This document shows, piece by piece, positions 16,306 to 23,817 of a stretch of DNA of 33,218 bases; the first letter of the stretch is position 1, and each line of letters starts with the position of its first letter. Source of the DNA: Desulfonema limicola (GTDB lineage: Bacteria > Desulfobacterota > Desulfobacteria > Desulfobacterales > Desulfosalsimonadaceae); the NCBI GenBank assembly GCA_020722245.1, contig DYLE01000002.1, positions 1-33,218 on the forward strand, in the 5' to 3' direction. A program made the position numbers and the translations under genes. Under the pieces are notes generated by a model, which was not told the origin of the DNA, searched no databases, and saw only the letters and a list, made by a program, of their open reading frames with translations.

Positions 16306-16740
16306 ATGCAATCATCAAAACTCATTCTCATCATTACCTGTTTTTTTATGGCCCTTATGATAACGCTTCAATGTCCCGCACCCTGCCATGCGGAAGACGA
16401 TACCGCCAACCTGTCGCGCCTGTATGAAACGACGCGGATTGAGCTTCGCAATGGAGCGGCTTGCGGTATCAAAATCATGGAGACCAATGAAGAGCCCCTG
16501 GCCTTTGTTATTAAATGCCCGCAGGGGTTTGCGCTCTGCGGCAGCTTCAATATCCAGGCAATGGAGAAACGGAAAGTGACGGCGGTTATTTTTCAAAATT
16601 TCACCCCCAAGACCTTTGATGCCGCCCTGTCGGCGCCTGTTGCCGATTTGACCACTCCGGCAAAAGCCCTGGGCATTACCAGGGGGATGCGGGTCAGGGA
16701 TGCGCTGGAAAAAATGATGGCGGATGAAAAGAAGAACTGA
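16306..16740 (+). CDS. exported DUF1805 (YunC-like) domain protein
   Basis: A 144-residue protein. Residues 1 to about 29 form a signal peptide (Lys, a long hydrophobic run, ending at CHAED). The remainder matches DUF1805: KCPQGFALCGSFNIQAMEK, then AVIFQNFTPKTFDAALSAPV, then AKALGITRGMRVRDALEKM. DUF1805/YunC proteins are usually cytoplasmic and of unknown function, so a secreted version is notable. ATG 16306 has AAAAGGAAA upstream. A broken second copy lies at 29784. The gene sits between a broken ferredoxin and a CDF exporter; a periplasmic redox or metal role is only inference. Confidence 0.8.
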   Translation: MQSSKLILIITCFFMALMITLQCPAPCHAEDDTANLSRLYETTRIELRNGAACGIKIMETNEEPLAFVIKCPQGFALCGSFNIQAMEKRKVTAVIFQNFTPKTFDAALSAPVADLTTPAKALGITRGMRVRDALEKMMADEKKN

Positions 16741-16777
16741 GTAAACAATCTATATAATTTATGTAAGAATTAGAAAA

Positions 16778-17770
16778 ATGACCCATTCCCATTTAACATC
16801 CTTTCATGATGAATTTCCAAAAGATTCTTGCCGGAGGGATGAATGCGGCGATGAACATTCCGGGCGTCATCATGTCAATATTGAGGAGACCAGCGGGGCA
16901 AGACTTTTAATCACCCTGGTCTTGAATCTGATCATTCCGATTGTCCAGATTATCAGCGGAAGCATTGCCCACAGCATGGCCCTGATTTCCGACGCCGCCC
17001 ATAATTTCAGTGATTTTACCGCTGTCCTGATTTCATACATTGCGTATCGAATCGGTAAAAAAGGGGCCACAGCGCAAAATACCTTCGGGTACCGCCGGGC
17101 CGAGATCATGGCGGCTTTATTCAATGTGGTGATTCTGGCCAGCGCTTCCCTGTTTATTTTATATGGCGCGGTGAAACGGTTCTTAGCACCTGAAATCGTT
17201 TCCGGCGGGATTGTGATATGGGCCGCGGCCATCGGCATCGCGGGAAACGGCTTTTCCGCCTGGCTGCTCCATCGTGACGCCAAACACAATCTGAATGTGC
17301 GCGGCGCTTTTCTGCACATGATGGGAGATTTTCTGACCTCTGTGGCGGTTCTGATCAGCGGCGTTGTAATGATTTTTTACCCCTGGTACTGGCTCGATCC
17401 CTTGCTTTCCATCCTGATTGTCATATTTATCCTTAAAAACTGCTGGTCCATACTCAAATCTTCCACCATGATTTTAATGAACGCCACACCCGCCAGCATC
17501 GATTTAAATAAAATTCAATCTTCTCTGTCACGCATCGAGGGAATAACGAGTGTGCACTATCTTCATGCCTGGCCCTTGAGCTCCTCGGGTATCGCTTTTT
17601 CATGCCACCTGGTTGTCTCGGATCAACTCCTCAGCCAAACGGAAAAAATATCCAAAAAAGTAAAACATTTGCTCTTTCACGAGTTCGGCATCGATCATCC
17701 GGTTTTGCAGTTTGAAACTAAATCCTGCGGCAACGGGTCCATGTTGTGCGAGATGCTGGCCGACAAATAA
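16778..17770 (+). CDS. cation diffusion facilitator (CDF) family metal exporter, CzcD/ZitB-like
   Basis: A 330-residue inner-membrane antiporter exporting divalent metals. It has a His/Asp/Glu-rich cytoplasmic N terminus (residues 2-36), six membrane helices, and a C-terminal cytoplasmic domain (from about residue 245). The transport-site residues are HNFSD in helix 2 and HMMGD in helix 5, both HxxxD, the arrangement associated with Zn/Cd/Co selectivity rather than the DxxxD of YiiP-like Zn/Fe carriers. ATG 16778 has only a weak purine-rich leader. It stands 37 bases after the DUF1805 gene. A C-terminal CGNGSMLC cysteine pair may add metal sensing; that is speculative. Confidence 0.92.
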   Translation: MTHSHLTSFHDEFPKDSCRRDECGDEHSGRHHVNIEETSGARLLITLVLNLIIPIVQIISGSIAHSMALISDAAHNFSDFTAVLISYIAYRIGKKGATAQNTFGYRRAEIMAALFNVVILASASLFILYGAVKRFLAPEIVSGGIVIWAAAIGIAGNGFSAWLLHRDAKHNLNVRGAFLHMMGDFLTSVAVLISGVVMIFYPWYWLDPLLSILIVIFILKNCWSILKSSTMILMNATPASIDLNKIQSSLSRIEGITSVHYLHAWPLSSSGIAFSCHLVVSDQLLSQTEKISKKVKHLLFHEFGIDHPVLQFETKSCGNGSMLCEMLADK

Positions 17771-17814
17771 GAGGAGACAGTTGATGGGTAAGCATTTAAC
17801 GAAAGGGAAAAAGA

Positions 17815-17964
17815 ATGAACCTGAAAACCATCCGGATTGAACTCGCACCTCAGCAAATCCAAAAGATTTTATCCATCGCCTTAGATGATGACAAAGAAGG
17901 TGCATTGGAGTTTATCAAGGGAACCCTGGCAAAACAGATCGAAAAAGAATTGACACCCCACTGA
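17815..17964 (+). CDS. small hypothetical protein (49 aa)
   Basis: ATG 17815 opens a 49-residue frame ending at TGA 17962-17964, with GAAAGGGAAA upstream as a reasonable ribosome site. The product is mostly helical and charged (LAPQQIQKILSIALDDDKE, then ALEFIKGTLAKQIEKEL), has no cysteine, and lacks signal or membrane segments. I do not recognise a family. It lies between the CDF exporter and a thioredoxin-like gene. A strong GAGGAGA site upstream instead points to ATG 17784, which opens an 18-codon frame overlapping this one and ending at TGA 17838-17840; that could be a translational leader coupling ribosomes into this gene. Confidence 0.5.
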   Translation: MNLKTIRIELAPQQIQKILSIALDDDKEGALEFIKGTLAKQIEKELTPH

Positions 17965-18048
17965 GTGCCGGTCTTCGAGGCCAGTTACGGCCCCGCCCAG
18001 GCTATGCGGTTTAAGGAATGAACCTTCAAAAACTGCAAAGGAGGAATC

Positions 18049-18288
18049 ATGAAAATCGAAATCATCGGTCCGGGTTGCCCGTTTTGCAAAACGTTGTGCA
18101 AGCGGACCAAGGAGGTGGTCCAGGAAAACAACATTGACGCGGAAATAGAGCATCTGACCAATTTTAAATCCTGGATCAAGCACTTTCCCATGACCCCGGT
18201 GCTCATCGTGGATGGAGAAATCCGGCACCGGGGCAAGTGGCTGCCGAATAAAAAGAAAATATTAAAGCTGCTGACCGAAGGAAAATAA
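18049..18288 (+). CDS. thioredoxin family protein with CPFC active site
   Basis: A 79-residue minimal thioredoxin-fold protein: first strand KIEIIGPG, active site CPFC followed by a third nearby Cys (GCPFCKTLCKRT), cis-Pro loop FPMTPVLIVDGEI, and a final Lys-rich helix. It is the third member of this small disulfide-protein family in the window and has an intact active site. ATG 18049 has a strong AAAGGAGG ribosome site. The stop lies four bases before lgt, whose ribosome site overlaps the end of this gene, so the two are coupled. It is probably a cytoplasmic reductant; the partner is unknown. Confidence 0.88.
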   Translation: MKIEIIGPGCPFCKTLCKRTKEVVQENNIDAEIEHLTNFKSWIKHFPMTPVLIVDGEIRHRGKWLPNKKKILKLLTEGK

Positions 18289-18292
18289 TCGC

Positions 18293-19096
18293 TTGTGGCA
18301 GTATCCCGAAATCAATCCGGTGGCCCTGGCCCTGGGGCCGATCAAAATTCACTGGTATGGATTGATGTATGTGGTGGGGTTTACGGTGGGCTGGCGGCTG
18401 GGGCTGTTGCGCGCCCAAACCAAATCCGATTGGAACCGGGATCGGGTCAGCGACTTGTTGTTTTATGCAGCCCTTGGGGTGGTTCTCGGCGCCCGGATCG
18501 GCTACATGCTCTTTTATGATCTGCCCGGCTTTTTAGCCCAGCCCTGGCAGCTGATCATGGTATGGCAGGGGGGAATGTCGTTTCACGGCGGATTGATCGG
18601 GGTCATTCTGGCCATGGTTTTGTTTGGGCGTAAATCCAGACTACAGTTTTTTCAGGTGGCGGATTTTATCGCGCCCATCGTACCAATAGGGCTGTTTTTC
18701 GGACGAATCGGCAATTTCATCAACGGTGAGTTGTGGGGCAAAATCACCGATTCACCTCTGGGAATGTGGGTATACGATCCGCAATTTCAGCGAATGGTGC
18801 AAAGATATCCGACCCAGTTGTTGGAAGCCTTGCTTGAAGGCCTGATATTGTTCAGTATTTTGTGGATTTACAGCATAAAGTCCCGCCCTGAAGGCGCAAC
18901 CGCCGGGTTGTTTCTTTTTTGCTATGGTATTTTTCGGATTTTTGTGGAGTTTTTTCGCGCGCCGGATATCCAGTTGGGCTATCTCTTGTGGAACTGGGTC
19001 ACCATGGGCCAGATTCTATCCCTGCCCATGGTGGCGCTTGGCGCGGTGTTTATCTTATGGGCGTATCGTCCCATAAAAATAGTTAAAAGTGAATAA
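18293..19096 (+). CDS. lgt: prolipoprotein diacylglyceryl transferase
   Basis: An inner-membrane enzyme that transfers diacylglycerol from phosphatidylglycerol to the lipobox cysteine of prolipoproteins. The 267-residue protein has about seven membrane segments, the conserved HGGLIG motif (MSFHGGLIG, about residue 100), and the Lgt signature GRIGNFINGELWG (about residue 140). The C-terminal FFRAPDIQLG element is also typical. The start is a TTG at 18293 placed four bases after the previous stop, with AAGGA inside the end of that gene. It is complete and probably functional; local lipoproteins include the TolC-like protein and the first octahaem cytochrome. Confidence 0.96.
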   Translation: MWQYPEINPVALALGPIKIHWYGLMYVVGFTVGWRLGLLRAQTKSDWNRDRVSDLLFYAALGVVLGARIGYMLFYDLPGFLAQPWQLIMVWQGGMSFHGGLIGVILAMVLFGRKSRLQFFQVADFIAPIVPIGLFFGRIGNFINGELWGKITDSPLGMWVYDPQFQRMVQRYPTQLLEALLEGLILFSILWIYSIKSRPEGATAGLFLFCYGIFRIFVEFFRAPDIQLGYLLWNWVTMGQILSLPMVALGAVFILWAYRPIKIVKSE

Positions 19097-19133
19097 AGTG
19101 AATCCGTGGATAACAAGATAAAAAAGGTGCTCT

Positions 19134-19307
19134 CGTAAAAAGTCGGCTGTGAGCGAGATTGAGGCTTTCGGTGGAAAAAGCGGTTTTTATTGAATGCGTT
19201 AAAAATTGCAAGCTGTTTGAGGCGCTTGCGCCGAGTTTTTGCAATTTAGCATTCAAGAAAAATCGCGCCCCGAAAGACTCACGAAGCGAACAGTTTGACT
19301 TTTTACG
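19134..19307. repeat. 174-bp imperfect palindromic repeat element
   Basis: The outer ends are perfect 11-bp inverted copies (cgtaaaaagtc at 19134-19144; its complement at 19297-19307). Further in, several blocks pair: ctttcgg with ccgaaag, TTTTTaTTGAATGC (about 19185-19198) with its near-complement at 19250-19263, and ttgcaa near the centre with its counterpart around 19240. The whole could fold into one long cruciform or RNA hairpin. The outer terminus resembles dispersed palindromic or MITE-like repeats of deltaproteobacterial genomes as I remember them; no other copy was found in this window. Its right end abuts the ICMT-like remnant. Confidence 0.6.
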
Positions 19308-19316
19308 GTTCCATCA

Positions 19317-19571
19317 AAAAAAATTACCGGATACGCGGCCATTCTTATTGCCGCCCTTATAGCGCAAGTTTCGTTAGTGGCGCTCGGGCTGTTTTTGTTT
19401 TACGGCTCTTTCGAGCGAGTTGACTTGGGCATGAATGATGCCGGCAGTCTGGTTTTTGCCGGAGCGTTTCTTGAGGAACGAGACCTTGCAGTTTACTTTG
19501 GAGATGCCTATCGCCGCTTCCAGCGCCAGGTTCCGATGCTGATTCCAAAAAGCTTCCGGCCGTTGTTATGA
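19317..19571 (+). pseudogene. remnant of an isoprenylcysteine methyltransferase-like (ICMT/PEMT) membrane protein
   Basis: An open frame from the palindrome edge to TGA 19569-19571 joins two ends of a membrane methyltransferase. The first part (KKITGYAAILIAALIAQVS, then LFLFYGSFERVDLGMNDAG) looks like the N-terminal helix of an ICMT-like protein. The second part (AGAFLEERDLAVYFGDAY then RRFQRQVPMLIPKSF) is the conserved C-terminal block of the family, where the expected pattern is EERDL-x4-G-x-Y-x-x-Y/F-x-x-R-V-P-x-L-I-P. The central 100 or so residues are missing and there is no start codon: the frame begins right after the palindromic repeat. It is an internally deleted, 5'-disrupted gene. 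From 19572 to 19755 I see nothing further except the leader of the cytochrome gene. Confidence 0.55.
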
Positions 19572-19755
19572 TCAAGCAAGCAATAAATGACGAGATATTT
19601 AGAGATCACAAGCGATCATTAGAAGATATTTGGAGGGTATGATGATAAGAAGAAAATTGACGTTGCAAACAAGTAATGGATTGAAAGTGGAATGTGCATA
19701 GAGTCGTGGACTGTGGGTCAAACGATAAACAACCGAGAAGGGAGTTGTCATAAAA

Positions 19756-22251
19756 ATGGCGGTTAACCGTTTATCCGGGATTTGGATCATGTTATTGCTG
19801 GTATTCATGCTTTCAGCGTGCGAGCAAAGAGACAGCGCTGTATTGAAACCTGCAAATGAAACGAAGAATGACAACGCCATGGGCGTTTGCCCGCCATTTC
19901 CGCTTCGTGATGAATCGGGCAAGGTCATTAATCCTGTGGCCGGGATTAATGAGACAGCCCCTTATTCTTCGCGCCAGACCTGCGGCGTCAAAGGCTGCCA
20001 TGATTACGAAAAGATCACGGAGGGCTTTCACTTCACCCAGGGCAAAGGCGAGAAAGTCCCGGCGATCATGGCCGAGCGGTATGCCTGGGTGACATCGCCC
20101 GGCAATTATGGCGGCAACTGGTGCTCGCCCGCGCCGCTTTACCGGCAGCTTGCACCCAAAAAGAACTCGAGCGCCCGTGCCATCGACATGACATCGTTCG
20201 ACTTCGTGACCGCAACCTGCGGCAACTGCCACCCGGGCGGCGGCCCTCTTGAATTGGATCGGGACGGCAAACGATACGACACCCAGATGCGTGATCCGGC
20301 ATCAAACATGGTAGCGGGCGGCGAGAACGGTCTTGACGGTGATTATTATAAAGCGCGATGGTCAGAGACGGGCGTCATCGAGGCGGATTGCCTTCTGTGT
20401 CACATGCCCGAATACGATATGAAAAAGCGAAACGACGAACTGGCGAATCTGAACTTTCGCTGGGCCGCAACTGCCGGCGCGGGTTTCGGAACCGTGACCG
20501 GAAAAGTGAGCGCCAGCGAACAGCCTGCCGTTGTTTACGACAAAAACAAGTTTGATGCCGACGGCAATGTTCTTGTTCATATCGCCCCGGAACCGCGCAA
20601 TGAAACCTGCCTGAACTGCCATTTCAAGCCCGATTGGAAAAAGCGCGGCGCGGCCTATTCAGCACGCACGGACGTCCATATGGTAGCAGGGCTTCGCTGC
20701 GTGGATTGCCACGCCGCCGGCAGCAAGGCGGCGGACCCGCGCATCCGGGGCCGAGAGGTTCACCAGTTCGGCAAGGGCGACGACCCGTCCGGTTGGGTCC
20801 GCAATGATCTTGATAACACAGTACGGTCGTGCGAGAGCTGCCACCTTCAAGGCTGGCGCAATGCCCCGCGCGCAACGCACACCTGGCTCCCGCCGCTTCA
20901 CATGGAAAAAATCGCCTGCCAGACCTGTCATATTCCGGCCCGTGCGGTAAAAAGCGCCCTGGTTCAGGCGAGCGACGTTTATAATCCCGCGCCCCGGATC
21001 ATGCCGCCGCCAAAGCATATCTGGACATTTTACGACCAGGACATGGCTTTCTGGAACCACTATGGTGAGCTGGATCTGTTCACGGGAAAGGATGAGCCGA
21101 CGAACATCACCCGGCCGACACTCATCCGCTATAAAGGAAAAATCTATCCCGCTAACCGGGTTCACAGCGCATGGGTGGGCTTCGAGGAGCTGGGCAAGCC
21201 TGGCTTGAATCAGCTCTTCATGAAGGATTTCTTCCAGATGTGGACCCAACACAGGGCCGACCCCAAGAACAAATATCCGGGGCTTGATAAAATTACTGAC
21301 GACAATCAGGACGGCATCATCGAGGTGAACCGGCCGGAGGAGATCGACGCGCTTCTCGTCGCAACCAGGTCATATCTTACCGCTACGGGATTTCCGCTTT
21401 CGAACCGGCGTCTGGCATGGGTCTCCGACAACAAAGCGTATTTTTCATCAACGGAGTTTAAGGACCTGCCGCATGAGCCGTGGGAAGCAACGGCCTATGC
21501 ATCGGTATACAAATTTTCCCATGACGTGGCGCCGGCGCGGGCCGCACTGGGTGCCGGTGGGTGCACAGACTGCCATCGTGATGGTTCTCCTTTTTTCCAG
21601 GGCCATGTCCTTGAAACGACTTTTTCTTCAACCGATGGACGTCCGCATTGGGTTCCCAATTTTCAAGTTCTCGGCATATCTCCTTTATGGGTGAAACTGG
21701 GGACATTGCGGGAAGAATTCATAAAACCGGTTCTCTATGGCCTGGTTGGAGCAATGCTCTTTTTATGGCTGACTGTATTTCTGATGGATGTCGCCGTCCA
21801 AAAAAGTAGTTTCAATGCAGGTTTTGACAGGGCCCTGATTTTCGCGGTTCTGGCAGCCGGGCTGATTGGTGGTTTCATGATTGTCATGACCCCTGGCCTT
21901 ATTGAATATATGATAATCAGCCGATTCAATATGGATGCGCACCATTTCTGGGTTGCAAGCGGCGTCCTTTTGGCCGGGCTTTTGGTATTGCTGAAGGACA
22001 CATCCCCCGATCGCCTCAAACGCGGTGGTATTTTATTGATTTATTGCTGCGGCTGGTTTGCGCTGGGTCTCGCTGTCGTTTCCGGCGCCCTGATGTTGTT
22101 TAAATTTACAGCGATGGAGACTGCCGTCCGAATGGCATACACGCTTTTCGACGCGGGTCTTTTGTTGTCGGCGGCCGTGAGCTCAATCCTGTTGTTGTTG
22201 CGAATCATAAAACCGTCAACCCCAGCGGGGTTTAAACCGAAGGCGCGCTAA
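19756..22251 (+). CDS. octahaem cytochrome c fused to a five-helix membrane domain (lipoprotein-type N terminus)
   Basis: An 831-residue exported electron carrier. A lipobox-like signal ends at Cys22 (VFMLSAC). Eight haem motifs follow: CGVKGCH (Cys76, a CX4CH), CGNCH (155), CLLCH (212), CLNCH (285), CVDCH (315), CESCH (359), CQTCH (388) and CTDCH (603). From about residue 655 there are five hydrophobic helices with a His pair (AHHFW) that might bind haem b or quinone. Cys123 in NWCSPAP is a non-haem cysteine aligned with the in-frame TGA of the paralogue at 27267. It probably moves electrons between membrane and periplasm in a respiratory chain; the substrate is unknown. ATG 19756 follows GAAGGGAG. 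It starts the cytochrome/rhodanese/porin group. Confidence 0.9.
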   Translation: MAVNRLSGIWIMLLLVFMLSACEQRDSAVLKPANETKNDNAMGVCPPFPLRDESGKVINPVAGINETAPYSSRQTCGVKGCHDYEKITEGFHFTQGKGEKVPAIMAERYAWVTSPGNYGGNWCSPAPLYRQLAPKKNSSARAIDMTSFDFVTATCGNCHPGGGPLELDRDGKRYDTQMRDPASNMVAGGENGLDGDYYKARWSETGVIEADCLLCHMPEYDMKKRNDELANLNFRWAATAGAGFGTVTGKVSASEQPAVVYDKNKFDADGNVLVHIAPEPRNETCLNCHFKPDWKKRGAAYSARTDVHMVAGLRCVDCHAAGSKAADPRIRGREVHQFGKGDDPSGWVRNDLDNTVRSCESCHLQGWRNAPRATHTWLPPLHMEKIACQTCHIPARAVKSALVQASDVYNPAPRIMPPPKHIWTFYDQDMAFWNHYGELDLFTGKDEPTNITRPTLIRYKGKIYPANRVHSAWVGFEELGKPGLNQLFMKDFFQMWTQHRADPKNKYPGLDKITDDNQDGIIEVNRPEEIDALLVATRSYLTATGFPLSNRRLAWVSDNKAYFSSTEFKDLPHEPWEATAYASVYKFSHDVAPARAALGAGGCTDCHRDGSPFFQGHVLETTFSSTDGRPHWVPNFQVLGISPLWVKLGTLREEFIKPVLYGLVGAMLFLWLTVFLMDVAVQKSSFNAGFDRALIFAVLAAGLIGGFMIVMTPGLIEYMIISRFNMDAHHFWVASGVLLAGLLVLLKDTSPDRLKRGGILLIYCCGWFALGLAVVSGALMLFKFTAMETAVRMAYTLFDAGLLLSAAVSSILLLLRIIKPSTPAGFKPKAR

Positions 22252-22339
22252 CAGACTATGGATAAGGCATATTCCAAATTACAGAACCGGTTTTCGATAA
22301 AATGCTAAAGTAAATGTACCGTTTAAGAAGATTTAAATT

Positions 22340-22567
22340 ATGCGATTCAAAAAACAAAGAAAATCCATTGAAATCGTAAAGTCTCAGAAGCCAAATCCTT
22401 CCATGCTCCGCATGGCCGGAATTTTCCTCAAACTCGGCGCCATAATTCCGGCGATGGCAATTCCGACCGCTGCTGCTTCTTTTGTCAAGCTGGGCTTAGC
22501 TTTTTCAAGATCGGTACGATTTTTTTTGGCGGTGGATTTGTTCCCATTCCGAATCAAAAGGAGAAAA
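22340..22567 (+). pseudogene. probable remnant of a ChrA-type chromate transporter
   Basis: The frame from ATG 22340 contains MLRMAGIFLKLGAI, like the first helix of a CHR domain, then ASFVKLGLAF. If one T is added to the run at 22501-22505, the frame continues as FKIGTIFFGGGFVPIPNQK, strongly reminiscent of the FKIG-x3-FGGG(Y/F)-V-x-IP element that opens the second CHR domain. Everything between and after is missing, so this looks like a transporter collapsed by internal deletion. The match is by eye to a short motif, hence moderate confidence. A 9-bp inverted repeat (22415-22423 with 22444-22452) lies within it. Confidence 0.4.
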
Positions 22568-22570
22568 TGC

Positions 22571-22639
22571 ATGAAAAAAAGTTTGTGTCTTATATTGGTG
22601 TTAGTTGCCGCAGGCGGTACGGGGGCAAGCAACCAGTGA
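22571..22639 (+). pseudogene. orphan signal-peptide stub
   Basis: ATG 22571, with AAAAGGAG upstream, encodes 22 residues: Met-Lys-Lys, a hydrophobic core (LCLILVLVAAGG) and a stop. This is a complete-looking ribosome site and Sec signal start with no mature protein. It is best read as the 5' end of an exported-protein gene whose body was deleted, joined to the ion-channel sequence that follows. From 22252 to 22340 nothing else is visible. Confidence 0.45.
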
Positions 22640-22666
22640 ACGGTAATTCGTTTCCGGTAATTTTCG

Positions 22667-23287
22667 ATGGCGCATGAACCACGTTCATCCTTATGCACGC
22701 GTGCCTGGAGGGTTGCGCAGCCGCATATTGAGCCGATAATCCCCTTCCTGCCGTTTATCATGCCTTTGCTGCTCATGCCGCTGGCCGCAGGCTGGTGGTG
22801 GCGGGCAGCGGCCCCGGCGCAGTTCGCCGAGTACCGGGAAGACCTGTTGTGCGCCTATCTGATCTACATCGTCGTGGTGCGCTTTGCCCTGCTCGATCTG
22901 ATGCTGTTCTATGTCTCGCGCAAACGCAGATCGATACGCCTTGACCTCTTGTACATCGTGCTACTTTATCTGGAGATCACGGCGGTCACGTTGCTGTTTT
23001 TTGGGCTGCTCTACAACCTTTTCGGGGTATTCGATCTGTTCCGCTATAACGGCGCTGCCGCTGCTCAACACATGCAGGCCATGCAAGGGCATACCCTGCG
23101 TGTAGCGCTATACATTTCGATGGAACTATTCACCACGCTTGGGGCTGGCGACTGGATTCCGCTCACCCTCAACGCCATGCTGGCCGCCGGGATCGAGGCT
23201 CTGCTGGGTTTCATCCAGGGAGGAGTATTTTTTGCAGTGCTGATCTACGCGCATCAGGATGGCAAGAGCGGGAGCAAGACTGTATGA
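22667..23287 (+). CDS. two-helix (Ion_trans_2-like) ion channel protein with atypical filter
   Basis: A 206-residue membrane protein with about five hydrophobic segments. The last two flank a pore-loop sequence, MELFTTLGAGDWIPLT, followed by EALLGFIQGGVFFAVLIY, the arrangement of bacterial two-TM potassium channels (TLGYGDxxP followed by a Gln/Gly-bearing inner helix). The aromatic residue of the TxGYG filter is Ala here, so potassium selectivity is doubtful. ATG 22667 lacks a clear ribosome site, and the first 25 residues look unlike a channel, so the true start may be lost or further in (for example near residue 32). It lies between two gene remnants; it may itself be a transferred or truncated gene. 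Confidence 0.65.
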   Translation: MAHEPRSSLCTRAWRVAQPHIEPIIPFLPFIMPLLLMPLAAGWWWRAAAPAQFAEYREDLLCAYLIYIVVVRFALLDLMLFYVSRKRRSIRLDLLYIVLLYLEITAVTLLFFGLLYNLFGVFDLFRYNGAAAAQHMQAMQGHTLRVALYISMELFTTLGAGDWIPLTLNAMLAAGIEALLGFIQGGVFFAVLIYAHQDGKSGSKTV

Positions 23288-23362
23288 TCCCCTGCGTGCC
23301 GGCGGGTTTTGGGTGAAAAAATCACGGAATTACCAAACAGCAAAGCAAAAGGAGATTCAGCC

Positions 23363-23795
23363 ATGGAGTTCAATTCCACTGCTCCCCTGCGTGATGAGTT
23401 CGGCGTCATCGTCGGCCTCATGGCAATCGTGGCCGACATCAGCGAGCGCAAGCGGATGGACCAAGCCCTCCGGGAAAGCCTCCAGAAGTCGCGGCGGATA
23501 TTCGATGAGACGATTCACGCCCTGGCCGGTTGCCCGGATCATCCAACAGCACCACGAACGGATGGACGGCACCGGCTACCCGTTGGGACTGCGGGGAGAG
23601 GATATACTTCCCGAGGCAAAAATTTTGACCGTGGCTGATGTTGTCGAAGCGACCGCATCGTATCGCCCCTACCGGCCGGCCAACAGGATTGATGCTGCTC
23701 TTGCGGAAATAACGGTATACAGGGGGAGTCGCTATGCTCCTGAAGCTGTTGATGCCTGTCTTGCCTTGTTCAACAAAGAATTCATTCTGGAGTAA
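23363..23795 (+). pseudogene. PAS/HD-GYP signalling protein remnant with internal deletion and frame change
   Basis: From ATG 23363 (AAGGAG upstream) one frame encodes the end of a PAS/PAC domain and the following linker helix: TAPLRDEFGVIVGLMAIVAD, ISERKRMDQALRESLQKSR, then FDETIHALA. At about 23525 the homology jumps to another frame, encoding the C-terminal HD-GYP block: IIQQHHERMDGTGYPLGLRG, then PEAKILTVADVVEA and YRPYRP, ending at 23795. The HD catalytic core between them, about 100 residues, is absent. The intact parent would hydrolyse cyclic di-GMP. Here the HD dyad is gone, so it cannot be active. The combination of deletion and frame change marks a true pseudogene, not a sequencing slip. 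Confidence 0.75.
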
Positions 23796-23817
23796 TTATC
23801 AGAAACAGGAGATTTCA

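Noticed and set aside
16082-16318. Hydrophobic 78-residue frame on the minus strand between the ferredoxin and DUF1805 genes
   Set aside because: It has no recognisable family, overlaps the ends of two plus-strand genes and lies alone against the direction of the region. Its hydrophobicity can come from the AT-rich sequence.
17838-17840. TGA of the 18-codon leader as a second selenocysteine site
   Set aside because: The frame beyond it closes after 16 further codons with no homology, and no paralogue offers a Cys at that position.
19159-19362. A 67-residue frame inside the palindromic repeat
   Set aside because: Its sequence simply follows the palindrome, with no ribosome site or motif.
22384-22776. 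A 130-residue minus-strand frame over the ChrA-like remnant and signal stub
   Set aside because: It spans what look like junctions between unrelated plus-strand remnants and shows no coherent domain.
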